In this document: positions 1 to 11,632 of the stretch, one piece after another
How the letters are laid out: each line of letters begins with the position of its first letter
Position numbering within the stretch: position 1 is the first letter of the stretch
The notes under the pieces: model-generated
Told to the model about the DNA's origin: nothing
Seen by the model: only the letters and a program-made list of their open reading frames with translations
Databases searched by the model: none
Made by a program: the position numbers and the translations under genes
NCBI RefSeq assembly: GCF_023159225.1
Contig: NC_063181.1
Location: 13,475,606 to 13,539,605, forward strand
Direction of reading: 5' to 3'
DNA length: 64,000 nt
Source of the DNA: Perognathus longimembris pacificus
Lineage: Eukaryota > Chordata > Mammalia > Rodentia > Heteromyidae

Positions 1-295
1 TGAATAGCATTTCATTTCTTCTAATCCATAATCATTATTCCATATTTGTAGAAGACACAACTAAAATTACTCAATAAACAGCAGAGTAAAAGGAAGAAAG
101 AAGAAAAACACATTTATCTGGAAAAAGCATGTGGATGTTACCTTGCATTTATTTTGGTTAAATTAATTCTCAAATATAATGCCTAAAAATAAGTCTCCTT
201 AAACTGTGGCAATACTTCAGTGAAGGAATATATCTGTATTATATTATATATGTGTGTATGTTTGTGTACATATGTAATATGTGCTTTTCTTTTTT

Positions 296-480
296 AAAGA
301 ATTTTATTGTGTTATTACAGTAAGTAAGGTAATGAGTGCATTACACAAGAAAGGCAATGAGTGCATTTCTTTCTGAACAATGTTACTCCCTCCCTTATTG
401 TCTCCCTCTTCTCTCCCCTGACTCTACTCCCCTCCCCCACAGCTTGTAAAGTTCATTTCCAATATACAATCTAGTATGTA
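296..480 (-). mobile_element. Old LINE-1 3' end fragment (antisense)
   Basis: On the minus strand this has the layout of an L1 3' UTR: a purine-rich tract (seen here as the pyrimidine-rich stretch around 385-440) followed by a short terminal segment near 296-330 that reads as an A-rich 3' end. It is diverged from the younger L1 3' ends elsewhere in the window. No coding part and no clear target-site duplication were seen. It could be another retroelement tail. Confidence 0.4.
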
Positions 481-560
481 TTTCCCTGAACATATTAAAC
501 ATCAATGGTTTTAGCATATTAGTGAACACAACAAAAATCACAAAACATAAACACATGTGG

Positions 561-1864
561 CAAAAGCAGAACTAATTTGAAATTACTACTGGAAGTTTGC
601 TACTGCTAAATAACAATATCAGGATCGATAATAAGGGTCAACATCTTAAAGATAAAGTTACTAGGTACAGTTTAAACTTTGCTTTGTGTGAAAATAAGCC
701 ATTGCTTCTGGCTTCTGGAGATAGTACAAGTGAGATCTGTGCCTAAATCAATAATTTTGTTAATCCCAGTGACATAAGAACTCCATGAAGGAAGCCATGT
801 TATTCATTAGCTCATTGCCAATCATGACTGTAATTTCAGCCTTGGCTGCACATCACTTCCTGTCGAAGGAAACATTGATAAAACAAGCTAGAAATTCTTC
901 CACACATAGCAGACTGATAGCATGAATTACTCAGCAAAAGAGAAAGCCTCCAGTTGTGCGCTGCCTAAGAATGATTAAGTGTTTCTGAAGGAAACCACAA
1001 ATCACAATAATGAATCAGATGAAAATCTCCAGGAAGATACTTAACGGCACCAGCTGGCCTCAGCACACAGTGATGTACAATGTAAAATGATGACACCCTG
1101 AATAGCTTGTGTCGGCAGCTTCACTGTACTCCATCCCAAGTTAGTGCTCTGTTTTGACAAGAGCATCAAAAGGAAAAACGAATGGATCGAAAGAACATCC
1201 CTCACATTCTAATATTCCCAGAAGAGGAAAATTGATAAACAATGACTTTTTTTACGTTGGTAACTCTTCAGATAATAAAAAGCATCCTAAATCACAAACA
1301 TTTTCTTTCTTTTACCATAACATATTTTAATTGAGTAAACCAGTGACTTAAATGTTACATTTGGATAATTGCAGAAACAATAATTCAGTATTTGGTTATA
1401 AACATTTTAAAAATGTTTCAAATTCAAAAAATTTTTGACACAGTTATATTTCCATATTGTTTTTAAGATGTCTACTTTGAGGTAAGTATAGATGTGCTTT
1501 TCTTTATCATATTATTGATCAAGAATAAAATTTAGGCTATAGCTTGAGTAATATATGAAGCTATAAAATCCTCAAAATATATAATAGGCCATAGAACCTA
1601 TAATCTGTAAAGCATAAAATCTGTAGAAGTCTTGATAAAAATTTGATTTTTATATTTACGTAACATATTCATGACAATGACTGAATCAAATGATGTTCTA
1701 GTTCAATCATAGTACAATTAATTCAGTACTTAGAATAATCTCTACTTGAATGAGTCTGCTTGTTTTAAACTAAATAGAACAATATGTTTATATATTTATC
1801 TGTAGATAGACATGTCATTGTTTCCACAATCTACACCTGAAATTATAAAGAAGTTTCTCCAATG
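561..1864. other. Unique AT-rich sequence with a candidate conserved block at about 690-1190
   Basis: No repeat family or gene is recognised. The part from about 690 to 1190 is less AT-rich and has balanced, non-repetitive composition, unlike the low-complexity AT sequence after 1240. That is how conserved non-coding elements often look, but only cross-species alignment could show it. No splice-bounded open frame was found. Confidence 0.3.
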
Positions 1865-2090
1865 CAAGGGTGGTGATCCACACATATAAGCCTAGGTACT
1901 TAGACAGTGGAGGAAGGAGGCTCACCTTGGGACCAGTCTGTGAAAAGTTATCAATACCCTCTCTCATTCAAAAGACTCACAACAAGGAGTTACAAAGTTT
2001 GAATGGGTGGACCTCTTGCCTTACCATGATGGACTGTAAAACTCCAGGTTCAGTACTCAGAACTACAAAAAAAAATATGGACTCCACTGT
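1865..2090 (+). mobile_element. Diverged B1-like / ID-like dimeric SINE
   Basis: The left half (about 1867-1960) has the order of a 7SL-derived B1 unit: a degenerate GGTGGTGATCCACAC start, then a GTACTTAGACAGTGGAGGAAGG segment like the B1 'tactcaggaggct' core, then 'gggaccag'. The right half (about 2010-2075) resembles an ID unit, ending in a degenerate B box near 'ggttcagtactcag' and an A-rich stretch at 2067-2076. Divergence is high, so this is an old copy. The short open frame across it is fortuitous. Confidence 0.45.
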
Positions 2091-2099
2091 TCAGAGCAA

Positions 2100-3844
2100 A
2101 GACCATGTCAACTGGAAGTTACACTTATGCACCAACTGGGCAATACAGGACATTATTTTTTTACTTGAACAAGAAACTGTTTTAAATATTAATAAATAAC
2201 AATGCAAGAAATGTTGCTAACATGCAATACAAGGGGAAACAGATGTCCTTTTCTTAGATTAAGTTTCATTCAAAATATATCACTAGGTTTGATCATGGAT
2301 TCACACAATTCCACTAAAAAAAAGATCCAAGATTTGCAATGGAAATAGTGTTTAAAATTTAAAGGCATACAACTTGTTCCCAAGACAAATATGTACCAAG
2401 ACTTCATATTAGGTAAATTGAGAAAATTTTAAATATTATAATTATTGTCATTGTAATTAATGAATGATAGCTTCTCTAAGAAATGCATGTGTTGAACAAA
2501 TACACCCACTTGTCTATCTAAACTACCATTCTTTTTACTTTCTTTGTACCAGGGACTGACTTTGAACTCTGGGCCTCATCCTTTGAGTGGACTTTTCAAT
2601 TCATGGCTGATATTCTGGATACTAAGAGGCAGAGCAAAAACTGAAGCAAATGTCTTCTTATTTAAAAATTCATTTTATTTTGACAATAGAACAAGATACC
2701 AAATGATTCCTCCTATATGTCTATTTGGAAATTAAATGTGGGTTCTTTTCTGTCATTTTTATTTTGTTCAAAATATTTTATTTTCTATTCATTTCTCTTT
2801 GTTCACAGTTAGGTTTGGATCACTATAAGCAAGCATATATTTAGTAGGGGTGTACAACTTGGGAGCTAAGTATTTTAAAGGACTTATTTTATGCAATATC
2901 ACTTAAATTAACTCATTTATGTGTACTTAATCATAGCTGTGAATTTTAGATGGAAAAATGAATACCAAAATGCACAGAATTGTAGATTTCACTAGTATTT
3001 TTAGACACTATGATAGTTAATAAGTAAGGGAGAGAAGACTGTAAAAGTTCATAATTATAGTATGTCTGATGGGATCACAGTTTGGAATGCCAACATTTAA
3101 AACGACTAAATTGTTGAAATTCCAATGATTTGGCTATTTCTTCCATAGTTAGGCTCAAGTTTTCTAATTCAAACTATATACATTTTTTTCAAGGATGTTT
3201 GGAGGGTTTTGGAATCAGATAAGTCTGAATGAACACTCTAGAGTAAGTCATTTAAACTTAATGCTTCTTAAGTGATTGTTCCATTGATAGCAAAGCCAGA
3301 ATCTGATAGTTGCTGACTTTTCCTCTGGAAATCTTCCATTAGTTGGGAAGGCTGCCAAAGCCCTACCCTTTTAAGAAGGAGGATGTGGAACAGATTTGAA
3401 GCATATAGCATTACATCAATTTTCTCCTCCTTGGCAAAACTACAAATGCATATACACAAAGATTTCAGATTCCTATTAGTAACCCAAGCTTTTGACTCAA
3501 GCCCAGCCAAGATTCAAAATGATTGCTACAGATCTGCTTAAAAGTCTCCATTGAATTTTTGAAACAAAGGACGAGTCTTCTAATATGGAGGAAGCAGATA
3601 TTGATCCAGAGATTTAGATTCGGTCTATCATCAAGTATATCATAGGAATGCTTTAACCAATGCTGGGCCAAGAACTATATTAGTTGTATGAAAGTGACTA
3701 TATATCAAAAGTAAAGACAAGCTCTCTTTGCATTCTGAAAGTTTTGCTTTTCTTTCAATTTACATATTTCATTTTTCCTATTACATTTTATGATTTTGTT
3801 TCATTATTTTGTTATTTTACCTATTTTATGTTAACTGGAAAGTC
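2100..3844. other. Unique AT-rich sequence, nothing recognised
   Basis: No gene or confident repeat was found. A short piece at 2546-2580 (reading accagggactgactttgaac) vaguely resembles the antisense end of an ID/Geo unit but is too short to call. Small open frames around 3268-3671 on the minus strand match no family I recognise. Confidence 0.4.
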
Positions 3845-3849
3845 TGTGT

Positions 3850-3910
3850 CACTCTTTCTGTCTCTGTCTCTGTTTCTGCCACTGTCTCTCTCTCTCTGTG
3901 TGTGTCATTT
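3850..3910. repeat. TCTG/TC/TG simple repeat
   Basis: Runs of tctctg, tctctctct and tgtgtgtg adjoin the tail side of the antisense SINE that begins at about 3911. The likely origin is expansion of that SINE's A-rich tail into a GA/CA microsatellite. Confidence 0.7.
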
Positions 3911-4086
3911 GTAGGACCTGGGTGCTGTCCCAGAGATTTTTTGTTCAAGGTCAGGACTTCTGGTTTTCTGGAGATAGGAGATAGGAGTCTTACGGACTTT
4001 CCTGCGTGAGCTGGCTTCTAACTGCGATCCTCAGCTCTCAGCCTCCTGAGTAGCTAGGATTACAGGCATGAGCCACCAGCACTAGT
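3911..4086 (-). mobile_element. 7SL-headed SINE with Geo-type right end (antisense)
   Basis: Read on the minus strand, the head matches a 7SL/B1-type left unit: 'ggctcatgcctgtaatccta' then 'gctactcaggaggct', then a middle 'agactcctatctcc'. The tail half (about 3911-3965) is a shortened Geo-like right monomer. A possible short TSD is ctggaaag near 3834 versus ctggaacg near 4088; this is weak. The same head occurs at 17788, 42488 and 54661. Confidence 0.65.
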
Positions 4087-4089
4087 CCT

Positions 4090-4817
4090 GGAACGATTCT
4101 TGAACTGTCTTTGAGCTAGAAGCTCTGTGTGTTCCACAAGGCACTGGAAAAGGCAAGGTAGAGCTTCAGTGAGAGAAGATGTAGGGGACAACCTACTGTC
4201 ATGGAGGCAAGGCACTATGAATGGAATAGGAAGAAGGTTTCCAGAACTCATGCTGGGAAATCACAGAACATTTGTTGTTAGAACAATATTGGAAGGTCAG
4301 ATCTGAAGAAGTAACAGAAACAAATTTACTTACTGTCCTTCCCTTTGGACTGAGGCCCTCCATAACTCCAAAATGAAGGTTAAAAAATGAAGGGTAGTGG
4401 AAATTATTACATGCTGTCTATGCACTGAGTAAAGAGATGCATTGCATATTAATGGCCATATGCATCAGCCATTTAAGCAGAAAGAAGACATACAATGGAA
4501 GCGTGATGGAGAAGGCACAGTAGGAGAAGCAGAATATGTTTGGTTAGACTGACCTCAAAGTGTTTTTCAGTAAATGCATACAACATTCATACAAAATGAA
4601 GCTAAAGGGGAATTTAGAATAAAAGGAAAATAGTAAAACATTTTGCCTGTGAGTATAATACCTTCTTATATACTACAAATATTGTTTGCTTCCAGGAAAA
4701 GGAGAGAAGATAGATATTTTCTTATCCACATTTTAGTATATATTGAATAGCAAAACATGAATTTATTGTTACTCAAACAGCAATGAGAAGAGTTTTTAAA
4801 AAAAATTACTAAGAGTC
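4090..4817. other. Unique sequence between SINE and LTR
   Basis: No gene or recognised repeat. It is moderately AT-rich and lacks low-complexity runs. Confidence 0.4.
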
Positions 4818-4823
4818 TACGTA

Positions 4824-5356
4824 TGTTGGGGATTCTCACTGCCCTTCAACCAGCCCTGGGGCAGTGTGAGAGGGAGCCCCTCCCACCTTCCGGCCTCAAC
4901 CGGAAGAGAAGCAAGCCCGGCTTGGTCTCCCGGCGGCTTGGCCACATGTCTAATAGCGGGGGCCAGCCCGTGGGGGGCTGTAGTCCCCACCCACAGAGGA
5001 AGTTTCATGGCATCACCTGATGGGCATCCCAGTCAGCCAATCAGTCAGTCACCCCAAGTCCTTCCCCTTCCGCCTTTGTCATCGTAATAAATCCTTCTCC
5101 CCACCCTCTGGGCGGCTGAGACCTGTTCAACCATCAAGGTGTCTCCCTGATGTTTCTCTTCCCGCAGTTGCTCCTGACACGTGAGGGGCCCCGGGGGTAG
5201 GGGAGGCTTCGGCAACCTTTCCTCAACTTAGCGTAATCCATGAGAGTACGCTTTTGCCTTCTGCTGGCGGAAGACAAGGCCGAGTGCTCTTTCATAGTTA
5301 GAATTCAGGCATTTTCCCCGGGAGATAGGGGAAAAGGGATCCTTGAGGTCCCAACA
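4824..5356 (+). mobile_element. Solo endogenous-retrovirus LTR, GC-rich, 533 bp
   Basis: The element starts TGTTGGGGA and ends TCCCAACA, the inverted TG...CA ends of an LTR. It is flanked by near-identical 6-bp repeats, tacgta (4818-4823) and tacata (5357-5362). AATAAA at 5086-5091 fits a plus-strand polyadenylation signal. Its GC content and CpG density stand out from the flanks. A 6-bp duplication is typical of class II (ERVK/IAP-like) elements, so I lean that way, but the family is not identified. No gag/pol/env sequence adjoins it, so it is a solo LTR left by LTR-LTR recombination. Confidence 0.62.
5086..5091 (+). promoter_or_regulatory. AATAAA polyadenylation signal in the LTR
   Basis: A canonical hexamer inside the LTR, followed by a pyrimidine-rich stretch. 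It sets the likely plus orientation of the element. About 265 bp follow it, which is long for the R/U5 part of an LTR. Confidence 0.5.
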
Positions 5357-5362
5357 TACATA

Positions 5363-8300
5363 TTGCCTTTAGAAAACAGAAGGTGGTAGAAAAAAAAATT
5401 CCTTCTTACAATTAAAATTCTACAGGTCAAATACATTCTATACCACTTTTCTTTGTTTTTTAGTGTTTTTCTAATACCGAAAAACTTCCCCTACACAAGT
5501 GTGCTGGGTTGAGCCCTCACTTCTCTCAATGATTTGATGATTTGATTTCTTTTTCTTGCAGCACAACCCTTTTTGGCTTTCCTTCATTCCCCATCAATAC
5601 TAAGCAATCACTGTTGGTATGCTCCAGATCTAAAATCAAACCAAATCAAATAATAGAATAGTAATAGAGCTGATCAAATGTAAGTTAATTCTCAGCCCTT
5701 TTGCTTTAGTTTACTTTTAAAGCATGGTCTCTTCCTTTTGCCTGAGACGTGCTCCAAACACTGACAATTCTATCTCCATCTCCTGAGTACCTATGACATT
5801 ACTACTATATCTGGTTTGTTGAGATAGAGTCTCACTGGTCTTCCCATTCTTCATATTCTTATCCCCTAAGAGTTGGCTTTTCTGTTTTCATCTAGTAAGT
5901 AACACAATCTCTTAATCTCTAGTGGGATATTGTCATTGTTTTCTTTCTAGGCTATAATTTATAAATTTCTGTTTTCCTGCTATGCTAGCAATACAACTGT
6001 GGCAATCTTAATTTCAATCATATTATTTTTATAATTATTTCACTCAAGCTCTGTACAATAGACATAGTCAATAATTTCTTTAATTATAAATCTCTTATTC
6101 CCATTATACCAAGGCCCACAGGTTTTCTTTGTATTTTATTAGCTGTTTTATCAGCATTTTTCATCTCTCTCCAGTGAAAAACTATTCATAGAAAAACTGA
6201 CAAATTTCAGCATTTTCTGTGTTCAGAAAGAATTTAGCAGACCTATGTGTGCTTGGTATTAGGATTTGATGAGTGGAAATATACTTAGAATGTCTATCAT
6301 CCTTAAAATTCATTCTGACAATATTATAAAGTTTCAATATGATCTGTGGATATAAAATAAGCATAACACACTACAGTTTCTGGCATTGAGATTAACATTA
6401 GAATTATATAATGACACATAGAGGTGGATAATTTATTTTCACCTTAAAGTTATAGAGTCCTAACCATAGAGTGAGGGTTATTTTGTTCTAAATGACTGAA
6501 TGGGAAAATGAGTTAGCTCATATCTCTTAATGGAAAATTGTAATCTTTCAAAACCAGAATATCAAAATTTCCATTTGTGTTCAGCATATTCATACATAAT
6601 GAATAGATAAAGGTTAGGCTGACATTAGATACTTAGTTTAAACATTAAAATATAGCATATCTTCCTTCTTTTTGTTACCCCTTCTATTCTAGTACTACAG
6701 AGCTAGATATAGAACTGTGTGGAACTTCGAGTAACACAGGTGTCCTATAAATTTTATTTCAAAATTAATTGTCCAAAGATCATCAAGTTTATAAAATTAA
6801 TATTTTCATAAGTCCCAAATGGTTCAAACCCCCCAATTTTGCACAACATTTTACTTGTTCAAGAACTTCTTTTTTATCTTGTTCTTTCCTGTATCTGTAC
6901 TTACTCATATTGAAAATGATGGACACTCCCTTCTCTTTCCAGTGGGACCCACAGACAAATAGACGGATAGCATCTCTCCTCTAATGGAAGAAATATCCCC
7001 AGCACATTCTGTGAGAGAATGTGAGAATCCCAATTATAACATCAAAATTCCCAGAGGCTCGCACTCCACCCATATTGCCCAGTCTGTGTCCCATTAGCTT
7101 AAGCATAGTGATTAGCCTGGAGATCTGCATCTTCTCAGCAAAAAGCTAATACTTCCCAGTCCTGAACGTAATTTTATGGCACAGAAACACACATCACACA
7201 AATCTTGAAATATATGTAATCACCCAATCAAGCTTACTATTCAGGGTCATTTCCAATGACCCAAGCGGATGAATTAAAAAATAGTGAAAGAGATGTGAGT
7301 ACTTAGGAAACACAGCCACAGGAAGTATCTGCAATGAGGTCCATCTATTTGGGTGATTTTGCATATCTATCTGTCTTACCGAATCTAAAATGATCTGCAT
7401 TTATTTATTCACAAGCCTTCTTCGCACTATTTCCCGCTATATCTTGGTGGTAATTTCCTTCATGGTTATCAGAATCGCTGCCAAGAGTCCATGCAACTAC
7501 TTTCTAACGGACTGGAATGAAACTTTCATTCTTGCTTCTCCTGTGTGCAAGAGAAACTCATTTTCATTCCTCTTTTGACCAAAGCTCTCCCACAGTTTAA
7601 CCATTATCTTTAGAAAAAAGATCCAAAACCTCTATGGTCACAAGTTTTAAAAGTATTCAGCATGGCTTACTTGTCAGACCTGTTTTTTCCTTCTAACTAC
7701 ATGGGCTTTTGTGCCAAAGAAGGATTCAGGGGTACACGTCAAATTTATTTGTTCTATTTCAGCCTGATCACAGCACCTGGATATTTCCCAGGTATTTGTC
7801 AATATTTATTTCTTTTTGTCTCAGTTATTTCTCTAATGTCAGTGATGAATGGAAAGCATTTACCATTCTACCCTCCCATTATCATGCTTCCACTTTTTCT
7901 CATTTATCGTATATCCCTCTTTAAACTTATAAGAAGTATCACTTATATCTCTATTGTTGGCCTTCCCTGAGAAGGCTAAACGTGAGATTAGAAGCTTTCT
8001 TTGTTCTTATAATGTATTAATCTTTCTGCCTATATGAGCAATTGGCTCTTAGTTGTTCAATATATGTGTTTCATGATGAGTGACTTATGAATTAATAGAT
8101 TCAGTAGAAAGCTCAAGTAAGATAAGAACGAAAGATTAGACAGTGAACTTGACACCACTGATCATTCTAATGCCCTGCTTTAGTTTCACAAAATTTGCAA
8201 GTTAGCAAGTTAAGTAAGTGCAAATCAGATAAGGAAAAAAATCCACTTAACAGAAAAAACTACATATAGGGAAGTGTAAATTGAAATACCTACAGATTTC

Positions 8301-8400
8301 TTGGCCAACTACTAATGATAAGTATATAGATATTGTTATTCTTATTATTTCAAACCATTGTCTTCTTCCTTATTGTTGCAATTTATTTTTTATTCATTTT
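5363..8400. other. Unique AT-rich sequence with one possible B1 remnant
   Basis: Mostly unrecognised. About 5752-5860 reads in antisense like a B1 fragment ('gagactctatctcaacaaa' on the minus strand after a 'tactcaggaga' core) and may be an ancient 7SL-derived SINE. The short open frames at 7390-7578 and 7662-7970 lack any domain I recognise. Confidence 0.35.
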
Positions 8401-8405
8401 GTCAT

Positions 8406-8473
8406 TTTTTATTGTCAAAGTGAAGTACAGAGGAGTTACAGTTTCATACTTAAGGTGATGTGATAAGAAATGT
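8406..8473 (-). mobile_element. LINE-1 3' terminus, very short (antisense)
   Basis: On the minus strand it reads 'atgaaactgtaactcctctg', a tacttcactttgacaataaa-type end and an A-rich tail. This is the same terminal block seen in the L1 copies ending at 33704 and 45935. Only about 70 bp of L1 is present, so it is a severely 5'-truncated insertion. Confidence 0.65.
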
Positions 8474-8479
8474 ATGAAT

Positions 8480-8905
8480 TGTCATAATTTCTTTATCATT
8501 AGAGTGTTTAATGGAATTAAATTTTCTTTAAAATGTTCTAGATTCAGACAAGATCGGGCGTGTTCAGGGTGGTATAGCCGTAGACATGTTCTAGATTCAG
8601 AAATATCCAAATACTAAAACTGGAATGAAATAACCTGGAGAAAAATGATAGAACTTTTAGTCTACTCCTGCAAATGAATTAATATTTTTATATTTTGTCA
8701 ATAATGTGCAAACATTTTAAATAATTGTATAACTTTGAACAATATGAAGGACTAAGGATTGCATTTATATAATGTGTATTGTTTTGATACAACATTTATA
8801 ATATATGTCAATCCCCTAAATTTAGTGAATTTCCATAGTATGGGATTTATTTTACAACCATCAGAAAGCTCTAATAAGCTCTACCAAATAGTTCTGTATC
8901 TTTCA
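8480..8905. other. Unique AT-rich sequence
   Basis: Nothing was recognised. A small local repeat is visible: 'tgttctagattcag' occurs near 8537 and again near 8588. Confidence 0.4.
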
Positions 8906-8935
8906 ATGCTACAACTTTTCTTCTTGTTCTTCCTC

Positions 8936-9140
8936 TTTTTTTTTTTTTTTTTTTTGCCAGTCCTAGGGCTTGAATTCAGGGTCTGGGTACTGTCCCTGAG
9001 CCTCTTTGTACTCAAAACTAGCCCTCTACTACTTGAGCCACAGTGCCACTTTGCACCACTTCTGGCTTTCTCTGTTTATGTGGTATTAAAGAATTGAACC
9101 CAGGGCAAGCACTCTACCACTAGGCCACATTCCCAGCCCC
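8936..9140 (-). mobile_element. IDL-Geo SINE (antisense)
   Basis: The poly-T tail at 8936-8955 is followed by the antisense Geo monomer (gccagtcctagggcttgaat onward) and the antisense ID-like monomer, which ends in cccagcccc at 9140. Imperfect TSDs are visible: atgctacaacttt (8906-8918) and atactacaatctt (9141-9153). Part of the ID arm's B-box region is deleted (attaaagaattgaaccc), so the copy is probably transcriptionally dead. Confidence 0.85.
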
Positions 9141-9159
9141 ATACTACAATCTTATCTGT

Positions 9160-11129
9160 GAGAGCTTAAAAAATGTCTGCCTTTAGGAATGGACATGTGC
9201 AATTATTGGTGCATGTGAGGCTCTAAGATGCTAATGTTGAAAAGTGTGCATGATGCCCAGGTCACGTCTCGGGAGAGAAATTCCTTAAAACACTTATGTT
9301 CTGTTCTGTATTTTTTTTCACAAAAATAAATATTGGTATTGCAAAGACTGCATTACATACCTCAATTATTTTTCTATTATGATTCTCCAATTTTTGAGAG
9401 TCATAGACAGTATATTCTTAATTGATTAGAATGTTGCATTCTGTTATTAAGTATTTTTTAAATGTTAGTGTCTTGACTGAGTAACAGTTTTTTTCTAGTT
9501 TGCTATAAAACGTGACTGATATTTATCTTAAATGATCTTTGGTGTGGTGATTCTCTAACTGTAAATCCTGTAGCACTATTTTTCCTTAGACCTTCACCAC
9601 TTTCCTCCATGGAAAGCAATAAAGAAAACAATAAAGAAAGCAGTTCCATCTAGCTCTTTCCCATCTGGACTCTGAAATGACAACCATCTTTCTATTCTAG
9701 TTGGACAAGGGAAAACTAGGCATACAATCTCAGGAAGGTACAAGAAATCCATAGAGAAGCTTCTGAAAGTTCTAGGACATGGTCTAACAGAGACTGCCCC
9801 ACAACAAGACCCTGAAAAGGGGGAATAGGATATTTTCTTCTATGATACTTACATTTGTCAGCAGATAAATACCAATGAGTATACAATCTATGTAAAATAA
9901 CAATATGAATACAGAAATACATAGGAAACAAATGGGCTTTATATTTGAAATGAAATAGGCCCACATAAAATATTTCACGGCATTTTAGAGAAATAAAAAT
10001 GAAATACCAGGTAAAGCAGGAAGCTAGGAAAAAGAATGACTGTTCACACTGAAATATAGCAGCATATAATTTTACATGCCTCAATTATTTATCTGCATTA
10101 CTTGCCTGTAAGATGAAAGGCTTTCTATGAAGTTTAAAATTTAATTGGCTCCAATCTCTATAGTCCAATGCCCAGAAAAAGTATTCTTTTCTGCCAATAC
10201 TTGGCTGACTATAATTCTTCCAAAATGATGGATTATTTAATAAAAAAATTAGTAACAAAGTTTAAATTTAATATTGTAAGTGTCACAGCCTCATAACACT
10301 GATCACTCAAATTGATTACCGGAAACACGATATTAAGGAGTGATTAATATTAAATTCTCTAAACTGCTAAGAAATATAATTGATTAACAAGAGACAGAAT
10401 AATAAGAAATACTTATTTGGCAAAATGATTATCAAAGAACAGACATATGAATCACATTAATTAAGTGCATCATAGAACTTACCCATCAAACTCCAACAGC
10501 TTTATAAATAATAAGTGACCCAAAACTAAGTGAATACATTATACACATTTTGTGATCAGTTGAAAATTCAGCAGTTTTTTTTCTGCCACATTTGGGATCT
10601 GTTAATATTATCTTCACATCTGAAAACAATTGTTGTAACTCCAAAAAAGCACTGATGGAGTCTAATTCCTTTAATTCCTAGTTCTTTCTTTTCACCTTGA
10701 TTCACTTTGTTCTAATTTGAGACAATGTCTAGACGATATTTTTCTATACAGCCCTCTATTATTAAAGTACACACATTTGTTCTTGAAAACCAAAAAGAGA
10801 AAATCTGACTCCATACCTAAACAGTATTCTTTATTGGTAACTACACAATGAATAATGAAGCTGGAAGGTATATTACAGATTGAAGAACCTGAATGTCTCC
10901 ATAGAGGGTAATAAGCAATATCCTGCAGGATACTTTTTCAGACAGAAATATAATTTATTATCCTCACCCTCTCCTACCACAATACCTAAAACCATGGCCC
11001 TCATATTACATAGTTTTATTCTTAAATGTAAATCACTATACAATTTAAGCTGTCCTAAAGTCCTATTAGGAGTCAACTAATTTTCTCATATACACTGTCA
11101 ACTGTAACTTAAAACCCCAAACACTAGCT
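9160..11129. other. Unique AT-rich sequence, nothing recognised
   Basis: About 2 kb with no confident repeat. The longest open frame (9716-10084, minus, 122 codons) matches no protein I know, and its composition looks like chance. Confidence 0.4.
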
Positions 11130-11632
11130 ATGAAAAATCATCTCACTAGTTTGTTGTTTCCCTTCCTTTCCCTAATTCATATAAATGTATATACAATACC
11201 CAGGGTACCAAAATCAAATACAATGACAAGAGGGGATAAGTCATAGAAAAAAAAAAACTAAAGAAAAAAATAACTTCTCATAGTACATTAAAAAACAACT
11301 GCAGCAAAGAAAAAACTCGTTTCCATAACTTGGAGTTGATTTGGCTTAGCGTCATCTTATGTGATTCGGACTATCTTAGACATGCACTAATTATTATCAA
11401 TGAGGGAAACCATGGAATCTATGTTTCTTTGGGTCTGGCTTACTTAATATGTTTGTGGGTTGTTTTTTTTTTTTTTCGCCAAGTGTTTCCATTTCCTTAC
11501 TAATGGGGTGATGTCATTCTTTCTGCTGGAGCATAGTATTCCATTGTGTATATTTATCACATTTTCTTGATCTATTCATCTACTGAGGGGCCTCTGGGTT
11601 GGTTTCATATCTTAGCTATGGTAAGTTATTTC
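11130..11632 (-). mobile_element. LINE-1 ORF2 C-terminus plus proximal 3' UTR (antisense part of an inverted L1)
   Basis: The minus strand reads from the C-terminal part of L1 ORF2 (blocks equivalent to 'aaccaaccc...cccctcagta', then 'acacaatggaatactatg', then 'agaatgacatc') into the 3' UTR down to about 11130. It aligns in order with the L1 at 32657-33450. The frame is broken. It abuts a plus-strand L1 3' UTR at about 11630, so the pair looks like one rearranged insertion. Confidence 0.75.

Noticed and set aside
7662..7970. 102-codon open frame on the plus strand with hydrophobic stretches
   Set aside because: Pyrimidine-rich AT sequence gives Phe/Leu/Ile/Ser by chance; overlapping frame also open; no family match.
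8759..9097. 112-codon open frame on the plus strand
   Set aside because: Its second half is the antisense strand of an IDL-Geo SINE including the poly-T (poly-Phe).
9716..10084. 122-codon open frame on the minus strand
   Set aside because: No recognisable domain, no splice or promoter context, and hydrophobic/aromatic composition expected from AT-rich DNA.
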